Translations under genes and position numbers: made by a program
The notes under the pieces: generated by a model
Databases searched by the model: none
The model's input: only the letters and a program-made list of their open reading frames with translations
What the model was told of the DNA's origin: nothing
Part shown: one piece after another, positions 33,704 through 42,646 of the stretch
Numbering within the stretch: position 1 is the stretch's first letter
Layout: every line of letters begins with the position of its first letter
DNA from: Micromonospora rhizosphaerae
GTDB lineage: Bacteria > Actinomycetota > Actinomycetes > Mycobacteriales > Micromonosporaceae
NCBI RefSeq assembly: GCF_900091465.1
Contig: NZ_FMHV01000002.1
Location: 5,146,001-5,210,000, forward strand
Direction: 5' to 3'
DNA length: 64,000 bases

Positions 33704-34806
33704 TCCGCCACGCTCACCGCCGGAGCCGCCTCCGTACGGCCGTCCCCGGTATCCGTAACGATCTTCTCAAGCCAGATCTCGCGCCAGTAAGGCGTGATCG
33801 CTCGCGGGCAGTTGCCGTTGTGCGCGCCCTCGCAGATGACGTTCTCCAGCACGATGCACGGGTTCTTCATCCGCAGCATGCGACCGGTCGTTTCGTCAAT
33901 GATGTGGTCCACTCGGCGGGCCACCCGGCCGGTACGGCCGCAGAACCGGGCCATCTCCGAGTCGAAGCCCATGCCCCGGTTGAGCAGGTCGGCGTTGAGG
34001 GTCGGCTCGATCTCCTCGCGCGACCGTATGCGTACCAGGTCGCCGGGCTGCAGCCCGAGTGAGACGGTCGGCGTGTTGCCGGCCGCCAGACCGCGCAGGA
34101 AGCCCCAGCGCCGCCCGCCCCTGACCCGCAGCCAAGCGGGCAGGTGCTGGACACTGAACCCCTGCCAGCGGTTGTAGAGCATGACGAGGAACGTCCGGAT
34201 CGTCCATAGGACTGTGGCGTTACCGGTCTGCACGTCTTCGACGTACTGGGTAAGGTCGCGCGCCGGCAGCACCTGCGGCGCCGCCCGCAGCAGCTCGGTC
34301 GCCTGGCAGCGGTACCGCTCCGCGCCGTCCTCGGCCGGCGGGCGTCGGCTGTTCGCGTTGAGTAGCGGCAGCAGCCTGGGCGCGGCGAGTTCATCGGCGG
34401 ACGCCGTGGCGGCGCCGGCGGTCTCGGCGAGTTCGTCGACGGGCACCGCCGCGGTGGCCTCGGCTGGATCGACCTTACGCAGCCAGGCGTGTTTCCAGAA
34501 GAGGAGACAGGCCGCCTGGCAGCCACCGTGGCCGCCGCCGTCGCAGCGCGCCGCGGTGAGGTGGACCGCGTTCTCCATTTTCCGGATGCCGGACCGAGTC
34601 AGCGTATCGCAGGTCTTGTGCGCGACCTTGTAGACCGTGAGCCGCTGCCCGCAGTACTTGAGCATTTCCGGCATGAAAGGCAGCGAGCCCAGCTCGCCGT
34701 TCTCGTCCAGCATCGCGAGGATCTCCGCCGCGCTACGTACCTCCACGAGGTCGCCGACCCGCAGGTCGAGTGCCGTACCTCCAGACGCCCCGGCATTCGG
34801 CATCAC
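33700..34806 (-). CDS. Undescribed protein with a duplicated Cys-His-Cys-Cys domain
   Basis: 368 residues, coupled by 4-base overlaps to the epimerase before it and the flippase after it. I recognise no named family. Residues 16-111 and 252-349 are two copies of one domain: LRVGDLVEVRS / LQPGDLVRIRS, MLKYCGQ / MARFCGR, VAHKTC / VDHIID, a Cys block CDGGGHGGC / CEGAHNGNC, and FWKHAWLRKV / YWREIWLEKI. Aligned Cys52/Cys289, His63/His301, Cys88/Cys325 and Cys96/Cys333 are conserved in both, which is what a metal-binding site would show. The linker (113-250) is partly helical, with WTIRTFLVMLYNRWQGFSV, possibly membrane-peripheral. No signal peptide. The start is a GTG immediately followed by an ATG. 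Role unknown; context suggests a partner of flippase or epimerase. Confidence 0.85.
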   Translation of the reverse strand: MMPNAGASGGTALDLRVGDLVEVRSAAEILAMLDENGELGSLPFMPEMLKYCGQRLTVYKVAHKTCDTLTRSGIRKMENAVHLTAARCDGGGHGGCQAACLLFWKHAWLRKVDPAEATAAVPVDELAETAGAATASADELAAPRLLPLLNANSRRPPAEDGAERYRCQATELLRAAPQVLPARDLTQYVEDVQTGNATVLWTIRTFLVMLYNRWQGFSVQHLPAWLRVRGGRRWGFLRGLAAGNTPTVSLGLQPGDLVRIRSREEIEPTLNADLLNRGMGFDSEMARFCGRTGRVARRVDHIIDETTGRMLRMKNPCIVLENVICEGAHNGNCPRAITPYWREIWLEKIVTDTGDGRTEAAPAVSVAE

Positions 34807-35840
34807 GCGGTCTCCATCCAGCGCAGCGAATCGTCGATCCGCCCGGCCTTACGCAGTGCGGTGATTCGGCGCAGCCGCTGGTGTCGCTCCCCCATCAGGT
34901 CCTCCAGCGCGAGCCCGTAGCGCTGGTACGCCTCGGCGAGCTGTTCGATGCCTTTCCGCAGCGTCCACTGTGGACGAAAACCGGGAACTTCTCGGGCGAT
35001 CAGGTCGCAGGAGACCCGGTAGTTACGGGCGTCCGCGCCGGCACCCGACGCGTACGTCACGCTGCCGCCGACCACATCGCGGACCAGCTCCGCCACGTCG
35101 CGGATCAGATAGTTCTCGGCCGAGTCGCCGACGTTGTACGCCTTGCCGTGCACCGTCTCACGGGGCGCCTCGAGCAGAGCCAGGAAGGCCGCTGCGATGT
35201 CCTCGGCGTGCACCAGCGGCCGCCAAGCCATGCCGTCGCTTCGCAGCCCCACCTGTCCGGCGATCAGCGCATTGCCGACTAGGTCGTTGACCACCAGGTC
35301 ACCGCGCAGCCGGGGCGAGAAGCCGTACGCGGTCGCATTGCGCAGGAAGATCAGGGAAAAGTCGTCGTCTGCAAGCTGGGCCAGGTCGCGCTCGCTCCGG
35401 ATCTTGGACTCGCCGTACGGGGTGAGCGGCGCGAAGTCGGCGGTCTCGGTCAACGGGGCATCCTCGGCGCCCGCGCCGTACAGACTGCACGAGGAGGAGA
35501 ACAGGAACCGCTCTACGCCCGCCGCCTTGGCCGCGCGGGCCAGGCGCAATGTCGCTCGATGGTTCACGTCGTACGTCAGGTCGGGGTTCAGATCGCCCAG
35601 CGGGTCGTTACAGAGCGCCGCGAGGTGCATGACTGCGTCCGGCGCGACATGGGCGAGGTCCTCGGCGGTCACATCGCGCAGGTCAGTGCGGAGCGCCGAC
35701 ACCGGTTCGGGTGTCGGCCCCAGCGTGCACTCGGCGAACAGTCCGGTGTCCAGACCGACCACCTCGTGGCCGGCGCCGATGAGCACCGGGACCAGTACGC
35801 TACCCAGGTAGCCCTCGTGCCCGGTGACGAGTACGCGCAT
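34803..35840 (-). CDS. NAD-dependent sugar-nucleotide epimerase/dehydratase (extended SDR)
   Basis: 345 residues from the ATG at 35838-35840 with GGGAG upstream. VLVTGHEGYLGSVLVPVL is the GxxGxxG NAD site; HLAALCNDPLGDLN is close to the catalytic loop; SSSCSLYG and YGESKIRSE give the Ser and YxxxK catalytic residues; FLRNATAYGFSPRLRGDLV follows. It acts on a nucleotide sugar, but whether as epimerase, reductase or dehydratase is undecided. It heads the operon with the Cys-His protein and flippase copy 2, and a strong promoter candidate is 35-83 bases upstream. Confidence 0.87.
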   Translation of the reverse strand: MRVLVTGHEGYLGSVLVPVLIGAGHEVVGLDTGLFAECTLGPTPEPVSALRTDLRDVTAEDLAHVAPDAVMHLAALCNDPLGDLNPDLTYDVNHRATLRLARAAKAAGVERFLFSSSCSLYGAGAEDAPLTETADFAPLTPYGESKIRSERDLAQLADDDFSLIFLRNATAYGFSPRLRGDLVVNDLVGNALIAGQVGLRSDGMAWRPLVHAEDIAAAFLALLEAPRETVHGKAYNVGDSAENYLIRDVAELVRDVVGGSVTYASGAGADARNYRVSCDLIAREVPGFRPQWTLRKGIEQLAEAYQRYGLALEDLMGERHQRLRRITALRKAGRIDDSLRWMETA

Positions 35841-35874
35841 GCGGATCTCCCGTCCATTGGAATGGGACGCAGAT

Positions 35875-35923
35875 ACTGTAATCAGTCGGTCCCCGGAATG
35901 CCTGGTACTGACAGATTTCTGAC
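35875..35923 (-). promoter_or_regulatory. Promoter with upstream 16-base element
   Basis: Minus-strand GTCAGAAATCTGTCAG (35923-35908), then 27 bases, then TACAGT (35880-35875). The leader to the epimerase ATG would be about 28 bases and contains its GGGAG site. The element matches that at 19973-19958 in 14 of 16 positions and the spacing is identical. Confidence 0.6.
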
Positions 35924-35943
35924 CCGGCCGGCTTTGCGCACGA

Positions 35944-36131
35944 CTAATCCGCCATAAGTGACTGGAGGGCTTTGTGCAAAGAAGCCGGAGGGGGCAACTC
36001 CCGTGCTGTTGGGTTTTCGCGGTCGATCTCAGTGTCCTCGATGAGTAGACCCCCGCCCTTGGACGGCTGCAGAGCAGCGATCCACGCACGACGGCGGAGT
36101 GTCGTGCGCGTCTGAACTCCGTCTCCCGCTA
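35944..36131 (-). other. Open frame of unclear status between two operons
   Basis: The minus strand has an open frame ending at 35944, whose last 50 codons (RRRAWIAALQPSKGG, IEDTEIDRENP, LHKALQSLMAD) read like protein and have moderate GC3. Upstream the frame runs into the priming-transferase gene in another phase. It could be a small gene end or a remnant; no family was recognised. Confidence 0.25.
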
Positions 36132-37643
36132 TCAGTACGCCCCGGAGCTTCGGATGACGGCGCTCAGGGTGCGGAGCAGGATCGCCAGGTCCATGGTCAA
36201 CGACCAGTTCTCCACGTACGACAGGTCCAGCCGGATGGACTCCTCCCATGAGAGGTCGGATCGGCCGGAGACCTGCCACAGCCCGGTCAGGCCGGGCTTG
36301 ACCACCAGGCGCCGGCGCATGTCCGCCGGATAGCCGGCGACCTCACGGGGCAGCGGCGGCCGCGGTCCGACCAGCGACATGTCGCCCTTGAGCACATTGA
36401 CAAGCTGCGGGACCTCGTCCAGCGACAGCCGGCGCAGCCAGCGCCCGACCCGGGTCACCCGCGGGTCGTCACGCATCTTGAACAGCCCGCCGTCGGTCTC
36501 GTTGCGGTCGAGCAACTCCGCCAGACGATCTTCCGCGTCCACGTACATCGTCCGGAACTTGTAGATGACGAACGGTCGGCCGTTCTTGCCCACTCGCTCC
36601 TGGCGGAAGATCGCCGGGCCCCCGGCACCCGGGCTCATCCGGATCAGCAGCGTGATCGCCAGCAGCAGCGGGGCGGCGACGATCAGCAGCAGGAGCGCGG
36701 ACACGCGGTCGAAGACCGACTTGACGAACCGCCGGCCGCCCTTCAGGCGGGGGTGCTCGACGTGCAGCATCGGCAACCCGTCCACCGGGCGGACCGTGGT
36801 GCGATCCCCGGCCACGTCGATGAGATTGCTGGCAACGATGAGGTCCACGTCGTCGCGTTCCAGTTGCCACCCCAACCGGCGCAGGGCGGCTCCGGCGATC
36901 TCCGGGCAGGAGAGGACCACGACCGTGTCCGCACCCGCGCGTGAGACGGCGGTGGCCACGTCCTCGAACGTGCCGAGGATCGGCGGCAGCAAGCCGGCCG
37001 CGCGTCGCCCGGCGGGCTCGGCGCGGGGGTGCGGCAGGCAGGCGCCGACCACGCCGAGTCCGTGGAAGCGCTCGCGGCGCAGTCTTCTGGTCATCTCGGC
37101 GACGGCCAGCCCGTGCCCGACCAGAATCACCCGGTGCAGGCGTTCACCGCGGGCCCATGAGCGGTGCAGGCGCCGGCGGACGAGATACCGCACCGCGACT
37201 CCGGCGACGATGAGCAGCGGCATCGCGATGATCACGTAGCCTCTGGCGAGCCGGAAATCGACTGCAAAGGAAACAATCGCCAAGGTGGCGGTAAGGGCGA
37301 GACCGGCTCGAAACACCCGAGCGTACTCATCATTCCCGACGAAAAGATGGCGTGTTTCATACGCTCGGTTGAGGGTGAGCGCGACCATCCAGCCGAACGG
37401 CAGCGTAATGGTGATCCAGAGATAGCCACGGTGATACGGATCGGCCGTCAACGGGCCGAATCGAAGGCCCAGGGCAGCGGCCGCGGACGCCAGTCCAATC
37501 GTCAGGTCGACGAGACACAGTGTGACGACGTACCGGGACTGCCAGCCACTCCGCGTCGGCCCAACCGGATCAGCTGGTGGCGCCGTCGAGCTGTTTCGGA
37601 CGGCCGTAAGGTCGATGACAGGTGCGAGGTCGACCGAATTCAC
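36132..37643 (-). CDS. Undecaprenyl-phosphate glycosylphosphotransferase (WbaP/CpsE type)
   Basis: 503 residues from a GTG at 37641-37643 with GGGAGGC upstream. Four or five N-terminal membrane segments are followed by a Rossmann-like middle (RVILVGHGLAVAEMTRRLR) and the C-terminal bacterial sugar transferase domain: KSVFDRVSALLLLIVAAPLL, FRQERVGKNGRPFVIYKFRT, LSLDEVPQLVNVLKGDMSLV, GPRPPLPREV and KPGLTGLWQVSGRSDLSWEE. It transfers a sugar-1-phosphate to undecaprenyl phosphate, the first committed step of the locus. It is the only such enzyme in the window, so it probably primes the whole polymer. Confidence 0.92.
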   Translation of the reverse strand: MNSVDLAPVIDLTAVRNSSTAPPADPVGPTRSGWQSRYVVTLCLVDLTIGLASAAAALGLRFGPLTADPYHRGYLWITITLPFGWMVALTLNRAYETRHLFVGNDEYARVFRAGLALTATLAIVSFAVDFRLARGYVIIAMPLLIVAGVAVRYLVRRRLHRSWARGERLHRVILVGHGLAVAEMTRRLRRERFHGLGVVGACLPHPRAEPAGRRAAGLLPPILGTFEDVATAVSRAGADTVVVLSCPEIAGAALRRLGWQLERDDVDLIVASNLIDVAGDRTTVRPVDGLPMLHVEHPRLKGGRRFVKSVFDRVSALLLLIVAAPLLLAITLLIRMSPGAGGPAIFRQERVGKNGRPFVIYKFRTMYVDAEDRLAELLDRNETDGGLFKMRDDPRVTRVGRWLRRLSLDEVPQLVNVLKGDMSLVGPRPPLPREVAGYPADMRRRLVVKPGLTGLWQVSGRSDLSWEESIRLDLSYVENWSLTMDLAILLRTLSAVIRSSGAY

Positions 37644-37951
37644 TCCGCCTCCCTCTGCGCCCGTCGCCAACCGTCCGCCGTACCGTTTGTCTGCCGGCTC
37701 GGAATCGTGCGGTACGCGCGAGAACTTCGCATCCGGGAGCAAGTCGTCCAGGAAGCCGCGCGAGACCGACTGCGCTTCAGGATGCTCAATCCACACTCGC
37801 TCCGCCAGCGAAGTTTCCAGTTTTCCGGTCCAGAGTCCAATTGCGGACAATGAGGAGGGTGCGGGGGCGGCCGACGGGGCATTACACAATGGCCCGTCCA
37901 GTTGCCGCACACCACCCGTGGAGGCGGTCGGGCGCCCGACTTTCGGCCGGG
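37644..37951 (-). promoter_or_regulatory. Leader of the priming transferase gene
   Basis: 308 bases without a secure gene. A same-frame open reading upstream of the GTG contains protein-like words (SLAERVWIEHPEAQ), but codon GC3 is lower than in the real genes here. The rmlC terminator is at its right end. No clear -35/-10 pair was found. Confidence 0.3.
37927..37940 (-). terminator. Short palindrome after rmlC
   Basis: GTCGGGCGCCCGAC is a perfect 14-base palindrome, 12 bases beyond the rmlC stop on the minus strand, followed by GC-rich sequence without a U tract. It is a plausible weak terminator between rmlAC and the priming transferase. Confidence 0.45.
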
Positions 37952-38563
37952 TCAGTAGGGCGTCGCGCCCGCGGTCAGGCTGGACATGAATGACCGGCAG
38001 CTGTGGTAGTCCGGCAGCAGTCCCGCCTCGCGCGCCTGGGCCAGGCTCGGCGCGGCTGCGTCCCGGGCCGAGAGCACCGGCGCGTCCGCCGGCCAGTCGA
38101 TGGCCAGTTGCGGGTCGAGGGGGTGCACGGTGTGCTCGGCAGGGGGGTTGTAGGTGGTGGAGCAGAGGTAGCTCAGGGTGGCGTCGTCGGTCACGGCGCA
38201 GAAGCCGTGGCCCAGGCCTTCGCCGAGGTAGACGGCGCGACGATCGGTGTCGTCGAGGCGGATGGCCTCCCATTGCCCGAAGGTCGGCGAGCCCACCCGG
38301 ATGTCCACGACCATGTCGATGACCACCCCGCGTACGCAGGTCACGTACTTGGCCTGGCCGGGCGGTACGTCGGCGAAGTGGATGCCGCGAACCACTCCGC
38401 GCGCGGAGACCGAGAGGTTGGCCTGGGCGAGCCGGAGCGGGTGTCCGACCGCGGCGGCGAGGCGGTCGAAGCGGTACCACTCCATGAACAGTCCGCGTGG
38501 GTCGCCGTGTTGCTGTGGGGTGATCTCCCATGCCCCGTCGATGCTCAGCGGCCGGATCTTCAT
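37952..38563 (-). CDS. rmlC: dTDP-4-dehydrorhamnose 3,5-epimerase
   Basis: 203 residues, ATG overlapping the rmlA stop by four bases. RmlC cupin features: [32 protein letters not shown] with the catalytic His, [20 protein letters not shown] with the paired Asp, [12 protein letters not shown], and [13 protein letters not shown] with the conserved Tyr. It converts dTDP-4-keto-6-deoxyglucose to the L-lyxo form before RmlD reduction. Length is normal for the family. It is convergent to none; transcription is with rmlA, leftward. Confidence 0.95.
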   Translation of the reverse strand: MKIRPLSIDGAWEITPQQHGDPRGLFMEWYRFDRLAAAVGHPLRLAQANLSVSARGVVRGIHFADVPPGQAKYVTCVRGVVIDMVVDIRVGSPTFGQWEAIRLDDTDRRAVYLGEGLGHGFCAVTDDATLSYLCSTTYNPPAEHTVHPLDPQLAIDWPADAPVLSARDAAAPSLAQAREAGLLPDYHSCRSFMSSLTAGATPY

Positions 38564-39447
38564 CGGTCATTCCCGCCGGTTGGCTGCTCGGCGAGCAGGC
38601 TGAGCAGGTAGGTGCCGTATCCGCTCCTGGTCAGCGGCTCGGCCAGCGTGCGCAGTTGTTCGTCGTTGATCAGGCCGGCCCGCCAGACCACCTCTTCGAT
38701 GCAGCCGATCTTCATGCCCTGGCGTTCCTCGATGACCCGGACGAACTCGGCGGCCTGCATCATCGAGGTGAAGGTGCCCGTGTCCAGCCAGGCGGTGCCC
38801 CGGTCCAGCACCGTCACGGAAAGCTCGCCCAACTCCCGGTAGGTCTCGTTGACCGCGGTGATCTCCAACTCGCCCCGGGCGCTGGGGGTGAGCTTGCGGG
38901 CGATGTCGACGACCCGGCTGTCGTAGAAGTAGAGGCCGGGCACGGCATAGCGGGACTTCGGCTTCGTCGGCTTTTCCTCGATGGAGAGCACCTTGCCGTC
39001 GGCGTCGAAGTCGACCACGCCGTACGCCTCCGGGTTGGCCACCGGGTAGGCGAAGACCCGGCCACCGACCGGGTCGCCGTTGGTGGCGAGCTGCCGGCCC
39101 AGGCCGACGCCGTGGAAGATGTTGTCGCCGAGGATCAGTGCCACGGACTCGGCGCCGACGAAGTCGGCAGCGACGATGAAGGCCTGCGCGATCCCCTCCG
39201 GGCGGGGCTGTACGGCGTATTCCAGCCGCAGCCCGAACTGGGCGCCGTCACCGAACAGGCGGCGGAACTGGTCCTGATCCTCGGGCGTGGTCATGATCAG
39301 GATCTCCCGCACCCCCGCCATGACGAGGGTGGAGAGCGGGTAGTAGACCATCGGCTTGTCGAAGACCGGCATGAGCTGCTTGGACACCGCGCGCGTGATC
39401 GGCCACAGCCGAGTTCCGGTGCCGCCGGCGAGAAGGATTCCGCGCAT
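38560..39447 (-). CDS. rmlA: Glucose-1-phosphate thymidylyltransferase
   Basis: 295 residues. [20 protein letters not shown] is the nucleotidyltransferase signature, followed by [32 protein letters not shown] and [20 protein letters not shown], all typical of RmlA. It makes dTDP-glucose, the first step of dTDP-L-rhamnose. The ATG lies six bases after a -10-like TAGCCT, suggesting a leaderless transcript divergent from rmlB. Confidence 0.95.
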   Translation of the reverse strand: MRGILLAGGTGTRLWPITRAVSKQLMPVFDKPMVYYPLSTLVMAGVREILIMTTPEDQDQFRRLFGDGAQFGLRLEYAVQPRPEGIAQAFIVAADFVGAESVALILGDNIFHGVGLGRQLATNGDPVGGRVFAYPVANPEAYGVVDFDADGKVLSIEEKPTKPKSRYAVPGLYFYDSRVVDIARKLTPSARGELEITAVNETYRELGELSVTVLDRGTAWLDTGTFTSMMQAAEFVRVIEERQGMKIGCIEEVVWRAGLINDEQLRTLAEPLTRSGYGTYLLSLLAEQPTGGNDR

Positions 39448-39453
39448 TTGGCG

Positions 39454-39523
39454 AGGCTAGCGGCGGGCACGCGGGGCTGGTGTCGCCGATGCGACTGGGA
39501 CGCAGGCAAACCTTGCGTAGACT
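39454..39523. promoter_or_regulatory. Divergent promoters of rmlA and rmlB
   Basis: TAGCCT on the minus strand (39459-39454) lies six bases before the rmlA ATG, and TAGACT on the plus strand (39518-39523) nine bases before the rmlB GTG. Neither gene has a Shine-Dalgarno sequence in the intervening bases, so both transcripts are probably leaderless. No strong -35 is visible. Confidence 0.5.
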
Positions 39524-39532
39524 CCCGGACCC

Positions 39533-40546
39533 GTGAGGATCCTCGTCACCGGCGGAGCCGGATTCATCGGATCCGAGTACGTGCGCATGCTGTTGCAAGC
39601 GCCGGGCAGCACCGGTCCCACCGACCCGCACCTCGAGCCGAGTGCGGTCACCGTGCTGGACAAACTGACCTACTCGGGAAACCTGCAAAACCTGGCACCC
39701 GTACGTGACGACCCGCGCCTGCGGTTGGTGCGCGGTGATATCTGTGACCAGGCGCTGGTCGATGAGGTCGTCGCCGGTCACGACGTGATCGTGCACTTCG
39801 CCGCCGAGTCCCACGTGGACCGTTCCATCAGCGGTGCGGCGCCGTTCGTCACGACCAACGTGCTCGGCACCCAGACCCTGCTCGACGCGGCGCTGCGGCA
39901 TGGCACGCACCGGTTCGTGCACGTGTCCACCGACGAGGTGTACGGGTCCATCGACGAGGGCTCCTGGACGGAGACCTGGCCGCTGGCGCCGAACTCGCCG
40001 TACTCGGCGTCCAAGGCCGGCTCCGATCTGCTGGCGCTGGCCTACCACCGCACCCACGGCATGGACGTGGTGGTCACCCGCTGCTCGAACAACTACGGGC
40101 CGTACCAGTTCCCGGAGAAGGTCATCCCCCTGTTCGTGACCAACCTGCTCGACGGCGGCACCGTGCCCCTCTACGGCGACGGCGGCAACATCCGGGACTG
40201 GCTGCACGTGCACGACCACTGCCGGGGCATCGCCATGGTCCAGGAGAAGGGCCGCGCCGGCGAGGTCTACCACATCGGCGGCGGCACCGAGCTCAGCAAC
40301 AAGGAGCTCACCGCATGGCTGCTGCAGGCCTGCGACGCCGGGTGGGACCGGGTCGTGCCGGTCACCGACCGCAAGGGCCACGACCGCCGCTACTCCCTGG
40401 ACATCAGCAAGATCAGGCTTGAGCTCGGGTACGCGCCGAGCATCGACCTCGAGCGCGGCCTGACGCAGACCGTGCAGTGGTACCGGGACCACCGGGCCTG
40501 GTGGGAGCCGCTGAAAGCGGGCATTGAACCGGCCGTCGCCGGATGA
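39533..40546 (+). CDS. rmlB: dTDP-glucose 4,6-dehydratase
   Basis: 337 residues, GTG start. ILVTGGAGFIGSEYVRMLL (NAD site), HFAAESHVDRSISG, STDEVYGSIDEGSW with the catalytic Asp-Glu pair, SPYSASKAGSDLLALAYHRT (YxxxK), and RCSNNYGPYQFPEKVIPLF are diagnostic of RmlB. It is coupled to rmlD by a four-base overlap. Confidence 0.95.
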   Translation: MRILVTGGAGFIGSEYVRMLLQAPGSTGPTDPHLEPSAVTVLDKLTYSGNLQNLAPVRDDPRLRLVRGDICDQALVDEVVAGHDVIVHFAAESHVDRSISGAAPFVTTNVLGTQTLLDAALRHGTHRFVHVSTDEVYGSIDEGSWTETWPLAPNSPYSASKAGSDLLALAYHRTHGMDVVVTRCSNNYGPYQFPEKVIPLFVTNLLDGGTVPLYGDGGNIRDWLHVHDHCRGIAMVQEKGRAGEVYHIGGGTELSNKELTAWLLQACDAGWDRVVPVTDRKGHDRRYSLDISKIRLELGYAPSIDLERGLTQTVQWYRDHRAWWEPLKAGIEPAVAG

Positions 40547-41442
40547 GCCGACTGCTGGTCACCGGCGCCGGCGGCATGCTGGGGCGGGATCTGGTGGCAG
40601 TCCTGAGCTGCCGAGGCGACCTGTCCGTCACGGCCACCACGCGCGCCGAGCTCGACATCACCGACCCGGACGCGGTGCGAGCCGCCGTCGCCGGGCACGA
40701 CCTGGTGATCAACACAGCGGCGTGGACCGACGTGGACGCCGCCGAGGCGCATGAGGAAGCCGCCACCGCCGCCAACGGCGACGCCGTCGCAAACCTGGCC
40801 GCAGCCTGCGCCGCGACCGGCGCGCGCATGATCCACATATCCACCGATTACGTCTTCCGCGGCGACGCCACCGAGCCGTACCGGGAAGACGCCCTTACCT
40901 GTCCGGTCAACGCGTACGGGCGCAGCAAACTCGCCGGAGAGCTCGCGGTGACCCGGCTGCTCCCCGACACCGGCTACATCGTGCGCACCGCCTGGCTCTA
41001 CGGCGAACACGGACCCAACTTCGTCGCCACCATGCTGCGGCTGGCCGAGGAGCGCGAGTGGCTCGACGTGGTGGATGACCAGCGAGGGCAACCCACCTGG
41101 TCGTACCGGCTGGCGGAACAGCTGGTCGCGCTGACCGACGCGGCGCTGGCCTGCCACGCCGCCCCCGGCGCCTACCACGGCACCGCATCGGGCGAGACCA
41201 CCTGGTACGGCCTCGCCCGCGCCGTGTTCACCCTGCGCGGCCTCGATCCCGATCGCATCCGGCCGACGACCAGCGACCGCTACCGCCGCCCGGCTCCCCG
41301 TCCGGCGTACAGCATCCTGGCCCACGACCGCTGGGCCGCCGCGGACCTGCAGCCGATGGCGGACTGGCGCTCGGCCCTGGCCGAGGCCCTGGCCCCTGCT
41401 CCACATGCGACAGCCAACCGTCGGGGTCAACAGCGTAGATAG
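40543..41442 (+). CDS. rmlD: dTDP-4-dehydrorhamnose reductase
   Basis: 299 residues, ATGA overlap with rmlB. LLVTGAGGMLGRDLVAVL (NADPH site), VINTAAWTDVDAAEAHEEAA, STDYVFRGDATEPYREDA, AYGRSKLAGE (YxxxK) and RTAWLYGEHGPNFVATML mark RmlD. It completes dTDP-L-rhamnose synthesis, so all four rml genes are present, split in two divergent pairs. Confidence 0.95.
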   Translation: MSRLLVTGAGGMLGRDLVAVLSCRGDLSVTATTRAELDITDPDAVRAAVAGHDLVINTAAWTDVDAAEAHEEAATAANGDAVANLAAACAATGARMIHISTDYVFRGDATEPYREDALTCPVNAYGRSKLAGELAVTRLLPDTGYIVRTAWLYGEHGPNFVATMLRLAEEREWLDVVDDQRGQPTWSYRLAEQLVALTDAALACHAAPGAYHGTASGETTWYGLARAVFTLRGLDPDRIRPTTSDRYRRPAPRPAYSILAHDRWAAADLQPMADWRSALAEALAPAPHATANRRGQQRR

Positions 41443-41495
41443 GCGTCGTTGATCATCCCTCGGCTACCGGCCGGTCGTCGACATGGCCAACCTTG

Positions 41496-42434
41496 TCATC
41501 GTCCACTGACGGGTCGGCGCGCGTCAGCGGCCCGTGGGTCCACGTGGTTCCGCCATGAGTGCTGGGGCGCGTAGCCCAGCACCCGTCGTGCCTTGTCGAT
41601 GCTGAGCAAGGTCTCGTGCTCGCCGAGCTCCTTGCGGACCTCCACACCCGGGTAGACCTCGGCCATGAGGCGGGCACTGGACCTGCTCATGACGGTGTCG
41701 GCATTGGCGATGATGAAGACGTCGGCGCCGGGCAGGTCGTGGGCGAGTGCCCGCTCGACCGCCTGAGCCCCGTCGCGGGCGTCGATGTAGCCCCACAGGT
41801 TCCACCGGCGCAGCTGGGGGTCAGCGTCGAAGGACGGGAACTGGGCGTAGTCCTCGACGTCCATCACGTTGGAGAACCGCAGGCCCACCATGACCAGCTC
41901 GGGGTCCCATCGGCAGAAGTGCCGCGCCATCTCTTCCTCGAGCGCCTTGTTCAGCGAGTAGGTCGACTCCGGACGCGGCGGGTACTCCTCGTCGACCGGC
42001 GCGTACGGCGGCGGGGTGTCGAACGGCAGCCCGAGCACGGTCTCGCTCGACGCCCACACCACCCGCTTGATCGCTGCCGCCCTGGCCGCAGCGAAGGTGT
42101 TGTACGTCGCTGCGGAGTTGTTCGCGAAGGTGGTCGCGTTGGGCAGCAGCCCCGGCGCCGGGACCGCCGCCAGGTGCACGACCGCGTCGACCCTGCCGGT
42201 GTGCTCGTCGGCGCCGCCGCTGAAAGCCTCCACCACCTGCCCATAGTCGGTGAGGTCGACGAGGAGGAACTCGCCGTCGACGTCGCGGGGGTCGCGCCCG
42301 CCGGCGCGGTCCACAGCCAGCACGTCCACGCCCACGTCGCGCAGGTGCGCAACCACGGCGCGACCGAGTTTGCCGGCGGCCCCGGTGACGACAACGCGCC
42401 TGGGGAGTGCGGATGCGAAAACAGGATCGCTCAT
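41496..42434 (-). CDS. NAD-dependent reductase of the uronate-dehydrogenase-like SDR group
   Basis: 312 residues, GGAAAGG upstream of the ATG. RVVVTGAAGKLGRAVVAHL is the NAD site; HLAAVPAPG, WASSETVLG and YSLNKALEEEM (YxxxK) complete the SDR triad. LRFSNVMDVEDYAQFPSF and WGYIDARDGAQAVERAL are seen in uronate dehydrogenase and related sugar-acid reductases. It probably oxidises or reduces a sugar acid. It is convergent with rmlD and may or may not belong to the polysaccharide locus. Confidence 0.8.
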   Translation of the reverse strand: MSDPVFASALPRRVVVTGAAGKLGRAVVAHLRDVGVDVLAVDRAGGRDPRDVDGEFLLVDLTDYGQVVEAFSGGADEHTGRVDAVVHLAAVPAPGLLPNATTFANNSAATYNTFAAARAAAIKRVVWASSETVLGLPFDTPPPYAPVDEEYPPRPESTYSLNKALEEEMARHFCRWDPELVMVGLRFSNVMDVEDYAQFPSFDADPQLRRWNLWGYIDARDGAQAVERALAHDLPGADVFIIANADTVMSRSSARLMAEVYPGVEVRKELGEHETLLSIDKARRVLGYAPQHSWRNHVDPRAADARRPVSGR

Positions 42435-42449
42435 GTGTCACATCCTTTC

Positions 42450-42644
42450 CTACGGTGCGATAGGGAAGCCGCCGTGGGGCGTCAAAGCCGCCATCAGCCG
42501 GTCAGCCGCCTCGGCCGGCCAACCTGCCGTACCGACCAGCTCCTCCGCCCCGTCGTCGGACCGGACCGGCGGCGTCGCGCCCACCTCACCGCGGACGTGG
42601 CAGGCGTGCGGATTAAGGCGCGGGACGCCGACGGCGAGGAGCAC
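42450..42644 (-). CDS. Small open frame upstream of the reductase, possible remnant
   Basis: 64 codons from a GTG at 42642-42644 to a TAG 15 bases before the reductase start. GC3 is as high as in real genes and the C-terminal part (EELVGTAGWPAEAADRLMAA, then LTPHGGFPIAP) reads like folded protein. It has no recognised family and partly overlaps a terminator hairpin, so it may be the end of a decayed larger gene. Confidence 0.3.
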   Translation of the reverse strand: MLLAVGVPRLNPHACHVRGEVGATPPVRSDDGAEELVGTAGWPAEAADRLMAALTPHGGFPIAP

Positions 42645-42646
42645 GA

